From Diphasiastrum complanatum (lineage: Eukaryota > Streptophyta > Lycopodiopsida > Lycopodiales > Lycopodiaceae), in contig MU833284.1 in the NCBI GenBank assembly GCA_029204225.1, positions 1 to 58,515 of the forward strand: a stretch of 58,515 bases of DNA. Direction: 5' to 3'. The position numbers and the translations under genes are program-made. Within the stretch, counting starts at the first letter, position 1. Each line of letters opens with the position of its first letter. Shown piece by piece: positions 22,576 to 31,990 of the stretch. Under the pieces are notes generated by a model. The model saw only the letters and a program-made list of their open reading frames with translations. It made no database searches and had not been told where the DNA came from.

Positions 22576-23230
22576 TGTGAAAAATACAGATTCTAAGTGG
22601 ATCTAAACTCCAAGATCATTGGCTTGAATGCTTGCACTCCAAACTACATAAGCTAGGAATTGGCAACACATTCTATGCTACCTAGAATGCAAAGAACTTG
22701 ATCAAAAAGCATTTACCACAAATGGAAACTTCCATAAACATCAAGTGCGGCCCAAAATAGCATTATACAGTCCATAATACATCAGCCTATCACTCTTGGA
22801 AAGCACCTAAGATCATACACAATAGCTTGAAGACAATACACACAACAATGCTCTCAATGGAGGAAGAAACAATGACAATGATCTATTGATCTCAATGAAG
22901 CATACAAAAGGTTTCTCCAACCTGTTCTCCACGACTTCCCTACTATTTATGGATGAGGAAGATGACTCTCTCTCCTCTCTCTAGAAGGTACTTGACCCTA
23001 GATATTCCCTATATAGGAAAAATAGCTAAAAATGGCTTATATGACCAAAATACATCAAAATGGTCTCATTTTGAAGGGTATGAAGTTTGACACTTCATCA
23101 TACTGAAAAAATACAGTAAATAAAAACATTGTGGCCTGGTTCACACGTGTGAAACTCCAGAACCAAAACTATTTACAATTTTAGCCAATTTAGGCCTCAA
23201 ACTAGCTAGGAAATGTTGACAATTTTCACA
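22576..23230 (-). repeat. 3' LTR of copia A
   Basis: It is 655 bp long with 8-bp inverted ends. In element orientation it contains a CACGTG-centred 14-bp palindrome (23140-23153) upstream of a TATA-like CTATATAG (23009-23016). The pol stop codon lies inside its first bases. Confidence 0.93.
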
Positions 23231-26200
23231 CTCCCTCTTCAACATTGGATGCTAGTTTCAACATAGTCTTTGAGCACATTCCAAGATTAGATCTATGCAT
23301 TAAATATAGGTCCTTTCCCAATGGTTTGGTGAAGATATCAGCCACACACTCCTTTGAAGAGACATGTTGAAGCTCCACCTCTTTGGCAATGACTTGATCT
23401 CTCACAAAATGGTGAGCAATCTCAATGTGCTTGCTCCTTGCATGAAAAATAGGATTGCTTGCCAAGCTTTGGGCTGAAAGGTTATCACAAAGTATGATTG
23501 GAGTCTTCTCTGGTTCCAGCAAGTGAAGATCCAATAACATCCTCTTGATCCAAAGAATCTCCTTGGTGCATGTTGTTAATGCCTTGTACTCGGCTTCGGT
23601 GGAAGATAGAGAGATAGTTGGTTGCTTCTTTGATAGCCATGAGACCACTCCATCTCCAAGATAGATTGCAAAGGCACTTGTTGACTTCCTATCCATTTGA
23701 TCACCTGCAAAATCTGAATCTGAAAATCCACAAAGGTTAGGTGTAGTACCTCCATACAAGATGCCAAAATCTCTAGATCCCGAGATGTATCTAAGTACTC
23801 TCTTTCCTAGCTTCCAATGAGCCTCACTAGGATCTTGCATAAATTGACTTAGTTTACCAACCACAAAGCTTAGATCAGGTCTTGTGATGGTTAACCATAT
23901 AAGAGATCCTATTAGCTTTCTATAGAGAGTAATGTCCTTGAAGGATCTTTCATTACTTCTTGTAGTTAGCTTTACATTTGATTCCATAGGAGTAGAAACA
24001 ACTTTACAATCTTCCATATGAAACCTTTTTAGAATAGAGTTAACATACTTTTCTTGACATATGAATGTAGATTTAGAAGTTCTAATAATCTCTATTCCTA
24101 AGATATAATGAAGTTTACCAAGATCTTGAATTTCAAACTCTCTTTTGAGTGCCATCTTGATTTCATCTATATCTAGATTGTTACCACCACTTAAGATAAT
24201 GTCATCAACATAGATCAAAAGTAAAGTGATATCATTTTCATTCAATCTAAAGTAGAGAGAATGATCATACTCACTCATAACAAAGTTTTGAGAAAGTAAG
24301 AAGGAATTGAGCTTAGCATACCAACTCCTTGGTGCTTGCTTTAGCCCATACAAACTCTTTTGGAGATAGCACACATGATTAGGCTCATCATGTGAAACAT
24401 AGCCCTCGGGTTGCTCCATGTAAATATCTTCTTCAAGATCACCATTCAAGAAGGCATTAGTAACATCCATTTGCCACATATCCCAATCATAAAGAGTTGC
24501 AAGAGAGATTAGGATTCGAATAGTTACCATCTTTGCCACGGGTGCAAAGGTCTCATCATAGTCAATACCATATTCTTGAGCATACCCCTTTGCCACCAAC
24601 CTTGCCTTGTACTTGTTGATTGATCCATCTTGATTTGTCTTGATCTTGAAGATCCACTTACAACCAATTGCCTTCTTGTCCTTTGGAAGCTTTACCAACC
24701 TCCATGTGTTGCTTTTGATGAGTGCTTGATGCTCATGATCCATGGCTTGGATCCATTCCTTCTTTTGAATTGCTTCACCTACACAAGTTGGTTCATCAAA
24801 AGAGGTAAGAAAAGCAAAGTTAGAGTTGTCCACCACTTGCTTTCCTTTTTCATCATAGGTTAGCCTTGATGGCTTAGCCCTTTGCCTTTGAGTCTTCCTT
24901 GAAGTTTGCTTTGGAGTGGCATCTCCATCTTCATCCAAGACATCTTGCACATCATGATGATTAGTAGGCACATCAACATCAACATCAACAACATTGGAAA
25001 CATTCTCTTCATGAAAGATGACATCCCTACTTATGACAACTTTCTTTGTAGAAGGAATGTACACTTTGTAAGCCTTGCTTACTTCACTATAGCCAACAAA
25101 CACACCCTTCTTTGATGAAGGATCTTCTTTAGTTCTATCATCAAGTGTGATATTGACAAAACATGTACATCCAAAGATCCTACAATGCTTGACACTCGGC
25201 CTTCTACCATAAAGAACCTCATGAGGAGTTTTACCATCCAAGGAAGCACTTGTCCATCTATTACATAGATAGTTAGCACATGCTAAAGCTTCCCCCCAAA
25301 AAGACTTAGCAAGATTAGCATGTAGTCTCATTGCCTTGGCACATTCACAAAGGGTTCTATTCTTCCTCTCGGCCACTCCATTCTGTTGTGGAGTCCTAGG
25401 ACTAGACATCTCCCTCTTAATCCCATGTGCTATACAAAAGTCTTTGAACCTATTTGAGGTGTATTCCCCTCCATTATCAGATCTTAAGCATTTGATCTTT
25501 GTATTGAATTGGTTTTCCATTTCATTCTTGAACTTGACAAATGCAGCAAACACTTCATCCTTACTTTTAAGAAGATAGATCCAAGTATACCTACTAAAGT
25601 CATCAATGAAAGTTGCATACATCTTTGCCCCACCATTGCTAGTTGTACTAGAAGAATGAATATCAGAATGCACAAGTTGAAAAGCTTCTTTAGATCTAGA
25701 AGTAGATCTAGAATAAGCAAGTCTATGAGATTTGGACAAGGCACAATGTTCACAAACACTATTGTTTGCAACAAGACTTTTAGGGAGACCAAGAACAAGC
25801 TCTTTCTTTGCCATTACCTCCAAAGATTTGAAGTTGGGATGGCCCAACCTCTTGTGCCAAACTTCTTGGTTTGTCAATTGCTCCCTAGCCATACATCCTT
25901 CATGATTAGAGATCACACATGCATCAAGCTTGAAAAGTTTACCATGCCTCCTACCTTGAGCAATCAAGGATCCACATTTACTTATCAAACATGCATCTCC
26001 AATGAACTCCACATCAAGTCCTTTGTCAATCATTTGACTTACACTAAGCAAATTCTTAGTGATTGAAGGAATGTACAAAACATTTTCAAGATTTGCTTTC
26101 CTATTTGTTGAAAGGGAAATAGGAATAGTGCCTATGCCTTTGATGTCACATTGACCATCATTTGCAGTGTAGATGATGTTACCTTCTCCCTCATAAGACA

Positions 26201-27179
26201 ATAAGGATGTAAAGTATTCCTTATGTCTTGTCATGTGAGATGAGGCTCCACTATCAATCCACCAAGGATCATTATCATCTATGTTGGCTAACAAACTTGA
26301 AGTCATAACAAGTGATTCACATGTGTTATGTTCTTCCTCATCTATTGTAAGATTTCCTTGCCTCTCTCCTTGCTCTCTTTTCTTCTTATAACATTCATTT
26401 GCAAAATGACCTTTTATCCCACAATAAAAGCACTTGAACTTTGACTTATTGTTCTTAGTAGAAGAGGAAGAGGAAGAGTGATCATCATGATCAAAGTTAC
26501 CACCTTTGGACCATTTCCCTTTGCCTTTACCTTTGCCCTTGAATTTGCCTTTTGTGAAGAAAGCCTCTTCACCTCCACCTTGCAAGGATGCACCATCAAG
26601 CTTTGATTGCAACCTATGTTCTTCAGCCAATAAGATTTCTTGCAAGTCAACCACACTTGGCAAGACTCTTTGAATGGCAAAACTTTGCACAAGGTTAGCA
26701 TGTTCATTTAGCAAACCATTCAACATAACTTGGACTATTTCACCATCTTTTATGTTCTCATCAATGCATGCTAAATCATCACTTAGGGACTTAACTCTCA
26801 AGATAAATGCATGAGCACTTTCACCCTCTCTTTGCCTACTAGAAAATATTTGTCTCCTTAGGGTCAATACCCTAGATGTGGACTTTGATTCAAAGAGCTT
26901 CTTTAAGGCATTCCATGCCTCACTTGCACTTTGACACTTTCCAACTTCCTTGAGAAGTTCATTTGTAACATTCATTTTAATGATATGAAGAGCCCTTTTG
27001 GCCTTCTTATCAAACCTTTGTTGCTCTTGAAGTGTGAGAGGTCTCTCTTCAATTTCTGCAACTATGTCCATGAGTTCATTCAACTCAAGTAAGGACTCCA
27101 TCCTCACTTTCCAAGTAGAGTAGTTTGATGAACTCAACCTTTCACTAGACTCTAGCATGATCCCACCATTGGAAGCCAT
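23226..27179 (-). CDS. Copia A Gag-Pol polyprotein, intact, 1317 residues
   Basis: This is the polyprotein of an LTR retrotransposon, giving Gag, protease, integrase and reverse transcriptase-RNase H in the copia order. Gag takes residues 1 to about 240, with a lysine-glycine-rich tail, and the zinc knuckle is C250, C253, H258, C263. The protease motif WIDSGASSHMT has D309. The integrase has H442, H447, C476, C479, then D506, D568 and E604 (SDIH, SDNGGEY, NGVAERKN). The reverse transcriptase has YVDD at 990-993. RNase H has D1154, the WLSKKQ motif and E1197 in TEAEY. All catalytic residues are present and there is no stop or frameshift. The ATG at 27179 starts the conserved Gag. The stop TGA is supplied by bases 3-5 of the 3' LTR. 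Length fits the family's usual 1300-1450 residues. Confidence 0.96.
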   Translation of the reverse strand: MASNGGIMLESSERLSSSNYSTWKVRMESLLELNELMDIVAEIEERPLTLQEQQRFDKKAKRALHIIKMNVTNELLKEVGKCQSASEAWNALKKLFESKSTSRVLTLRRQIFSSRQREGESAHAFILRVKSLSDDLACIDENIKDGEIVQVMLNGLLNEHANLVQSFAIQRVLPSVVDLQEILLAEEHRLQSKLDGASLQGGGEEAFFTKGKFKGKGKGKGKWSKGGNFDHDDHSSSSSSTKNNKSKFKCFYCGIKGHFANECYKKKREQGERQGNLTIDEEEHNTCESLVMTSSLLANIDDNDPWWIDSGASSHMTRHKEYFTSLLSYEGEGNIIYTANDGQCDIKGIGTIPISLSTNRKANLENVLYIPSITKNLLSVSQMIDKGLDVEFIGDACLISKCGSLIAQGRRHGKLFKLDACVISNHEGCMAREQLTNQEVWHKRLGHPNFKSLEVMAKKELVLGLPKSLVANNSVCEHCALSKSHRLAYSRSTSRSKEAFQLVHSDIHSSSTTSNGGAKMYATFIDDFSRYTWIYLLKSKDEVFAAFVKFKNEMENQFNTKIKCLRSDNGGEYTSNRFKDFCIAHGIKREMSSPRTPQQNGVAERKNRTLCECAKAMRLHANLAKSFWGEALACANYLCNRWTSASLDGKTPHEVLYGRRPSVKHCRIFGCTCFVNITLDDRTKEDPSSKKGVFVGYSEVSKAYKVYIPSTKKVVISRDVIFHEENVSNVVDVDVDVPTNHHDVQDVLDEDGDATPKQTSRKTQRQRAKPSRLTYDEKGKQVVDNSNFAFLTSFDEPTCVGEAIQKKEWIQAMDHEHQALIKSNTWRLVKLPKDKKAIGCKWIFKIKTNQDGSINKYKARLVAKGYAQEYGIDYDETFAPVAKMVTIRILISLATLYDWDMWQMDVTNAFLNGDLEEDIYMEQPEGYVSHDEPNHVCYLQKSLYGLKQAPRSWYAKLNSFLLSQNFVMSEYDHSLYFRLNENDITLLLIYVDDIILSGGNNLDIDEIKMALKREFEIQDLGKLHYILGIEIIRTSKSTFICQEKYVNSILKRFHMEDCKVVSTPMESNVKLTTRSNERSFKDITLYRKLIGSLIWLTITRPDLSFVVGKLSQFMQDPSEAHWKLGKRVLRYISGSRDFGILYGGTTPNLCGFSDSDFAGDQMDRKSTSAFAIYLGDGVVSWLSKKQPTISLSSTEAEYKALTTCTKEILWIKRMLLDLHLLEPEKTPIILCDNLSAQSLASNPIFHARSKHIEIAHHFVRDQVIAKEVELQHVSSKECVADIFTKPLGKDLYLMHRSNLGMCSKTMLKLASNVEEGV

Positions 27180-28351
27180 GATTCTAATGTTTCTTCAACT
27201 TTTAGGTTCTGTCCTAAAGCACTTAGCACTCACTTTTCTCTCAACAAATGATAGATAAAGAGATCTATGAAGATTTAGGACCCTAAAACACTTCTATCTT
27301 GAACCTAGATGGTTTCCAAGCATAGAAAGGAAGATTGAAACACATGCAACACTTTGCACACACTAAGAATGGATTACAAAATCAAACCAACCTGAACACA
27401 CTCTTGCTTAAGCTCTCAAACTTTCCAGCAAGTGACCAAATCAAGTTATGGTGTGAAGAGTTACTTGCATTCTTAGAAAATACCCAAAACTAGGATGCCA
27501 AGATTACCTAGTAATGAACAAACTTGATCAACATATGATCAACACACTAAGATATTGATTCAACCTGTAAAACCACATGTAAACCACACTTCTAAAAGTT
27601 TATAAACTCCAGCAAGTGATAAATACAAGATTTAGAGGTGAATGAATGAGCACACTTAGTGAATCACAAGACTAGCTTCACTATCTTGTCAAATCTTGGT
27701 GTTTAGATGTAGATCTAAGATCACTTCACATGAGAATGTTCCTCAACCTGTTAAGAACCTGAAAACACACTTGCATAATGGTTAACACCTTCCAGCAAAT
27801 GCTCCAATCAAATTACATAAGGAGAGTTACTTACATGCTCAACAAAGTACACCAAAATTTATGCCAAAATTGATGACAATCTTTACAATATGCTCTTCAC
27901 AATGGAGCTTACAATATGTTCACCCAAAAAAGGGGATCTTTCATCCAAATGGGAGCTTTGCTCAGCCTTTAGGAGAATTACAACTCACTCAAAAGAGCAT
28001 TTGTCATCCACTTAAGGAGAAGTTTCATCCACTTAAGGAGAGTGTTCATCCAAGAATGGAGATTGTCAACAATAGGATTGAAAAGAACATTGTTAGTATT
28101 GAATATGCACAAGCCTCACAATCACAAATGATTAGGTGTTATGATCTGATCCAAAATAGTTTCTTTTCAGCCTCTGATCTTAAATAGACCTGAAATATGC
28201 TTTTGATCCACAAGTTCAACTCACAAAACAAAGGTTAGTAAGATTTGATCAACAAAGCAATGCAAAATCATGCTAGAACTTGATCAAACATCCAAATATC
28301 ACCAAAAATGGAATACTTACTGTAAATAGAAGCCAACCAGCTCTGATACCA
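27180..28351 (-). other. 5' leader of copia A with primer site and internal repeats
   Basis: The leader is about 1.17 kb. The primer-binding site lies at about 28340-28351 (plus strand GCTCTGATACCA). It holds three copies of a module of about 180 bp, marked by CAACCTG at 27388, 27561 and 27744 and by TCCAGCAA at about 27424, 27609 and 27791. It also holds a 21-bp repeat with period starts near 28004, 28025 and 28046 (TCATCCACTTAAGGAGA). The leader carries no long frame on the sense strand. Confidence 0.75.
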
Positions 28352-29006
28352 TGTGAAAAATACAGATCCTAAGTGGATCTAAACTCCAAGATCATTGGCT
28401 TGAATGCTTGCACTCCAAACTACATAAGCTAGGAATTGGCAACACATTCTATGCTACCTAGAATGCAAAGAACTTGATCAAAAAGCATTTATCACAAATG
28501 GAAACTTCCATAAACATCAAGTGCGGCCCAAAATAGCATTATACAGTCCATAATACATCAGCCTATCACTTTTGGAAAGCACCTAAGATCATACACAATA
28601 GCTTGAAGACAATACACACAACAATGCTCTCAATGGAGGAAGAAACAATGACAATGATCTATTGATCTCAATGAAGCATACAAAAGGTTTCTCCAACCTG
28701 TTCTCCACGACTTCCCTACTATTTATGGATGAGGAAGATGACTCTCTCTCCTCTCTCTAGAAGGTACTTGACCCTAGATATTCCCTATATAGGAAAAATA
28801 GCTAAAAATGGCTTATATGACCAAAATACATCAAAATGGTCTCATTTTGAAGGGTATGAAGTTTGACACTTCATCATACTGAAAAAATACAGTAAATAAA
28901 AACATTGTGGCCTGGTTCACACGTGTGAAACTCCAGAACCAAAACTATTTACAATTTTAGCCAATTTAGGCCTCAAACTAGCTAGGAAATGTTGACAATT
29001 TTCACA
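28352..29006 (-). promoter_or_regulatory. 5' LTR of copia A (promoter LTR)
   Basis: It has the same 655-bp length as the 3' LTR and three C/T differences from it. In element orientation a palindrome TTCACACGTGTGAA (28916-28929) lies about 80 bases from the LTR start, and a TATA-like CTATATAG lies about 210 bases from it, so the palindrome is in U3. A CT-rich run lies further downstream. Confidence 0.9.
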
Positions 29007-29011
29007 GAAGA

Positions 29012-29612
29012 TATATATCTAAGCACTCTCTTGGCCTTTTTCCAATGATAAACTGAAGGATTTCGCATAGCCTGGCTCAACTTATGAACAATAAAGCTTA
29101 TGTCAGGTCTAGTTATTGTGAGCCAAATTAAGGAGCCTATAAGACTTCTAAAAAGTGTGATGTCCTCGAAGGATCTTTCATCACCTTTGTTAGAGTCACA
29201 TTTTGCTTCATAGGTGTTTCTATACTCTTACAATTCAACATATTGAACTTTTTCAACATTGAAAGAGCATACTTAGATTGACATACAAAAGCTTTATCTT
29301 TAAGAAAGTCAATCTCTAATCCTAGAATATAGTGAATTTCCCAAGATCTTGCATCTTGAACTCTTTTCCAAGTGCAATCTTGGTTTCCTCAACTAACTTG
29401 ATACAACTTCCTGTCAGAATGATATCATCAACATAAATAAGAAGGATGACAATATCTTTATCAAAAAACTTGACATATAAGGAAGGATCATAGTTACTAA
29501 GATTAAATCCTAGTGACTCAAGAAAGGTGTTAAGTCAAGAATACCATGACCTTGGAGCTTGCTTTAATCCATATAAACTTTTGAAGAGCAAGCAAACTTT
29601 TCCTTCGTCATG
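29012..29612 (-). pseudogene. Older copia reverse transcriptase part (right of the copia A insertion)
   Basis: Minus-strand frames give a reverse transcriptase with YVDDIILTG at about 29420-29440, an upstream LYGLKQAPRSW-like stretch at about 29545-29590, and a downstream RPDIS-like region near 29100, all with frameshifts. It is continuous with 22004-22575 once copia A and one target copy are removed. The element ends abruptly at about 29612, where a plus-strand fragment begins. Confidence 0.75.
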
Positions 29613-29639
29613 TATGAACTCTTCTCAGAGCCCTCCTCG

Positions 29640-30234
29640 GTCTAAGGTGAGAGGTGCTCTTGGGTAGCTCTATCCGAGTATCTTGGGGATTCATCAGAAT
29701 CAGCCAACAGTCATCAAACCAAGCTAGCTCGAGCAAATCTGGAGAAATTCAAGAAGAAGCATCATCGCATCTTGGTGAACCAAACGTCTGCAGATCCTCA
29801 AGGACTCGGACAGTTCCTAGGAGGTATACACCTCAATCATTCTGGACTTCATCAGAAGAACCAGAGAGCCTAGCCGAAGCAATTAACTCCGAGGATGCTA
29901 TGAAGTGGCAAGAAGCTATGGAAAGCAAGTACAACTCACTTTTGACGATGGAACTGGTCAACTTCCCCACTCACAAGAGAGTCATCGACAACAAGCAAGA
30001 AGAAGATCTGATGGTTCCATTACTAAATGGAAACCACAGATGGTGGCTAAAGAATTCACTCAAGTCCAAGGAGTGGATTATCAAGAAATTATCAGTCATG
30101 TCATCAAGATGCAGTCAATCAGAACGCTGATTGCTTTAGCAGCAACGGAAGACCTCGAAATGCACCAAATGGATGTCAAAATAGTGTTTCTCAACGACAA
30201 CATCAAGGAACTCTTGCAAGTCCACCTTTTTTGA
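29640..30234 (+). pseudogene. Plus-strand copia fragment: linker and start of reverse transcriptase
   Basis: Two overlapping frames with one frameshift encode a serine-rich linker, then an RxxR-x5-F stretch and E-A-x5-A-x-KW-x-EAM-x-x-E, the start of copia reverse transcriptase. These are followed by MVAKEFTQVQGVDY and a QMDV-x5-LN motif. It stops before YVDD at about 30234. Orientation is opposite to both neighbours, so this is a rearranged piece. Confidence 0.7.
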
Positions 30235-31121
30235 ATCTCCCTGTGATGTTTCCCCAATACACATCCCTCACATATGGAGTGGTGATCATTATGTAAAGCT
30301 GATAATCCATTTTATCATCTTCAGCTTCACCATCAATCTTAGACTCCCATAGTTCAAGTGGCCTAATCTTTTGAGCTACAATTTTGATTGTGATGTCGCC
30401 GAGGTGGCTAAACCATATTCTTCCGGTTTTGCAACATCCAACTTGTGAAGGCCGTAATTTCATCCTAATATCCCTTTGCCACCACTTCTTATTTGTGATC
30501 CATATCCTTCATTAGACACCCATCTTTGACAAATTCAGCTTTCAAATGTTGATTTGCCATCACACCAACAAAAAGCAAATTCTTTCTGAGGCAAGAAACA
30601 TAGCACATTGGGAATATTCTTGATCTTACCATTGGAAAATTGCACAGGTACATTGCCAACATCCTGAATTTGGCATTCCTCCTCATTGGCTTGTGTGACC
30701 TTGTCCCCATCATGGATTGACGAGAAGTTCTCAAACCAATCATGTTTCTCGGTCATATGCCTCATGGTGCCTAAATCAATGAACCACCTGGCACCATCAT
30801 CGACATAAGATGCCAATGCTGATGAAAAGACACTTGTCTCATCATCTTCCCTATCGTCTTCGACAATGTTGCCTTGTTGTTTCACTTTTCCCGCCTTTAT
30901 GTCAGCTTTTTTCTTATAGCATTTGCATGCCCAATGACCAGGTTTGTGGGAATAGTAACATTTGCCCTTCTTCATCTTTTTCTGCTTCAATGATGACTCT
31001 CCCTCGTCCTCATCATCCTTGGCCTTCTTTGGAATCCTCTTCCAACCTTTTTGCTTGTTCTTGGCTAACTAGTTACAATACCTGATCATCTTGTGGAGTT
31101 TGCCTTGACTTCACTACCAGT
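30235..31121 (-). pseudogene. Minus-strand copia fragment: zinc knuckle, protease, pre-integrase
   Basis: In the longest frame (30535-30990) a knuckle C-Y-Y-S-x4-H-x4-C lacks its second cysteine (serine instead). A protease motif WFIDLGTMRHMT replaces the S or T and A of DSGA. A WFSHLGD stretch in another frame near 30400 matches the pre-integrase motif. The three changed key residues and the frameshifts show a dead copy. Confidence 0.7.
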
Positions 31122-31385
31122 ACTACAAAAAATGTTTATAGTGACGAAAGTTTGTGACGTTTATTTGGTAAAATTTAACGTCGCTCCACGATTTTTATAG
31201 CAATAGATCTATCACTTTCTAATTGTCGCAAACAAACATCACTTTGCGACATCTTAATCGTCGCCATGGAACTTAACATATTTGATGCTTCGCGATACTT
31301 AATCTAGCGACGAGAAAGTGACCTTTTTCTGACGTCCAGCAACAATTGGTACTGACGTCGCTACGATGTTCGACCTCGAAACCAA
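31122..31385. mobile_element. CACTA-like terminal segment, probably truncated
   Basis: The left end reads TACTACAAAAAATG, close to the CACTACAAAAAA end of plant CACTA (En/Spm) transposons. Within the next 260 bases the words GTGACG, GCGACG, CGTCGC and GACGTC recur about ten times in both orientations, as in CACTA subterminal repeats. It interrupts the minus-strand copia fragment. No matching right-hand inverted end or clean target duplication was found. Confidence 0.45.
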
Positions 31386-31990
31386 TTTCTGAATAAACGA
31401 GTTGAAGAGAATCACCAGTAGACATTTTGAAAGTGAAGAATTTCCTTCATAGATGTAACTTAATAGTTACATCCCTCACGTCATATAGTGAGTTCAAAAT
31501 GTCCCATACGTCTTTTGACGTTCTAGCTTCAGCTATGTGTCCAATTTGTGTATCTGATATATTGACGATAATAAGTGCGAAGGCTTTACCGTCTTTCGAT
31601 TTTCACTTTGAGTTGTTGTCTTCAAGTTTTACTTCTATACCTTTAACAACATTCCATAAGTCACTGGCGATTAGCAAGGTCTTCATTTTAAATTTTCACA
31701 AATGATAATTGGATCCATTTAGCTTGTCTGCGATAAGACCGACTTTACTTTAAGACTCCATCTAGAACTTAGTCTGTCGTTTGTATCGATGACGCTAAGA
31801 TGTGGTAATGCCAACAATAGGAAATTAATTCTCTGATACTGAAAGGTTGAAAAGAACTGAAGAGTATGATATCAATTTGATATCGCGAAAGATATTAAGT
31901 ATTAGAGCTTTCGCTCTGATATCATGTTGGAATCAGATAAAGAAGTAGTGAAAATTGCTCTGATACCATGTTGGAAAGTGGTGTGCAGAA
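31386..31990 (-). pseudogene. Copia gag remnant, leader and primer site
   Basis: The minus strand carries a degraded gag and leader. A primer-site match GCTCTGATACCA occurs at 31957-31968, next to TGTTGGAA, the probable LTR edge. A second, imperfect copy lies 44 bp away at 31913-31924, also followed by TGTTGGAA. The LTR should continue to the right, to somewhere before about 32800. Confidence 0.5.

Larger units (their letters stand above)
22576..29006 (-). mobile_element. Complete Ty1-copia element 'copia A', 6431 bp
   Basis: Two LTRs of 655 bp (22576-23230 and 28352-29006) begin TGTGAAAA and end TTTTCACA, and differ at only three sites, all C/T. The direct target duplication GAAGA is present at 22571-22575 and 29007-29011. 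The primer site TGGTATCAGAGC, for initiator methionine tRNA, lies next to the 5' LTR, and the PPT GAAGAGGGAG abuts the 3' LTR. The single internal frame is intact. Low LTR divergence and the intact frame indicate a recent insertion that may still be competent. It is inserted in an older copia element in the same orientation. Confidence 0.95.

Noticed and set aside
25509-26066. 185-codon plus-strand frame
   Set aside because: It is the antisense shadow of the copia A polyprotein, whose frame carries all catalytic motifs.
27861-28187. 108-codon plus-strand frame in the copia A leader
   Set aside because: It is antisense to the element, and its repeats follow the 21-bp leader repeat. No domain was recognised.
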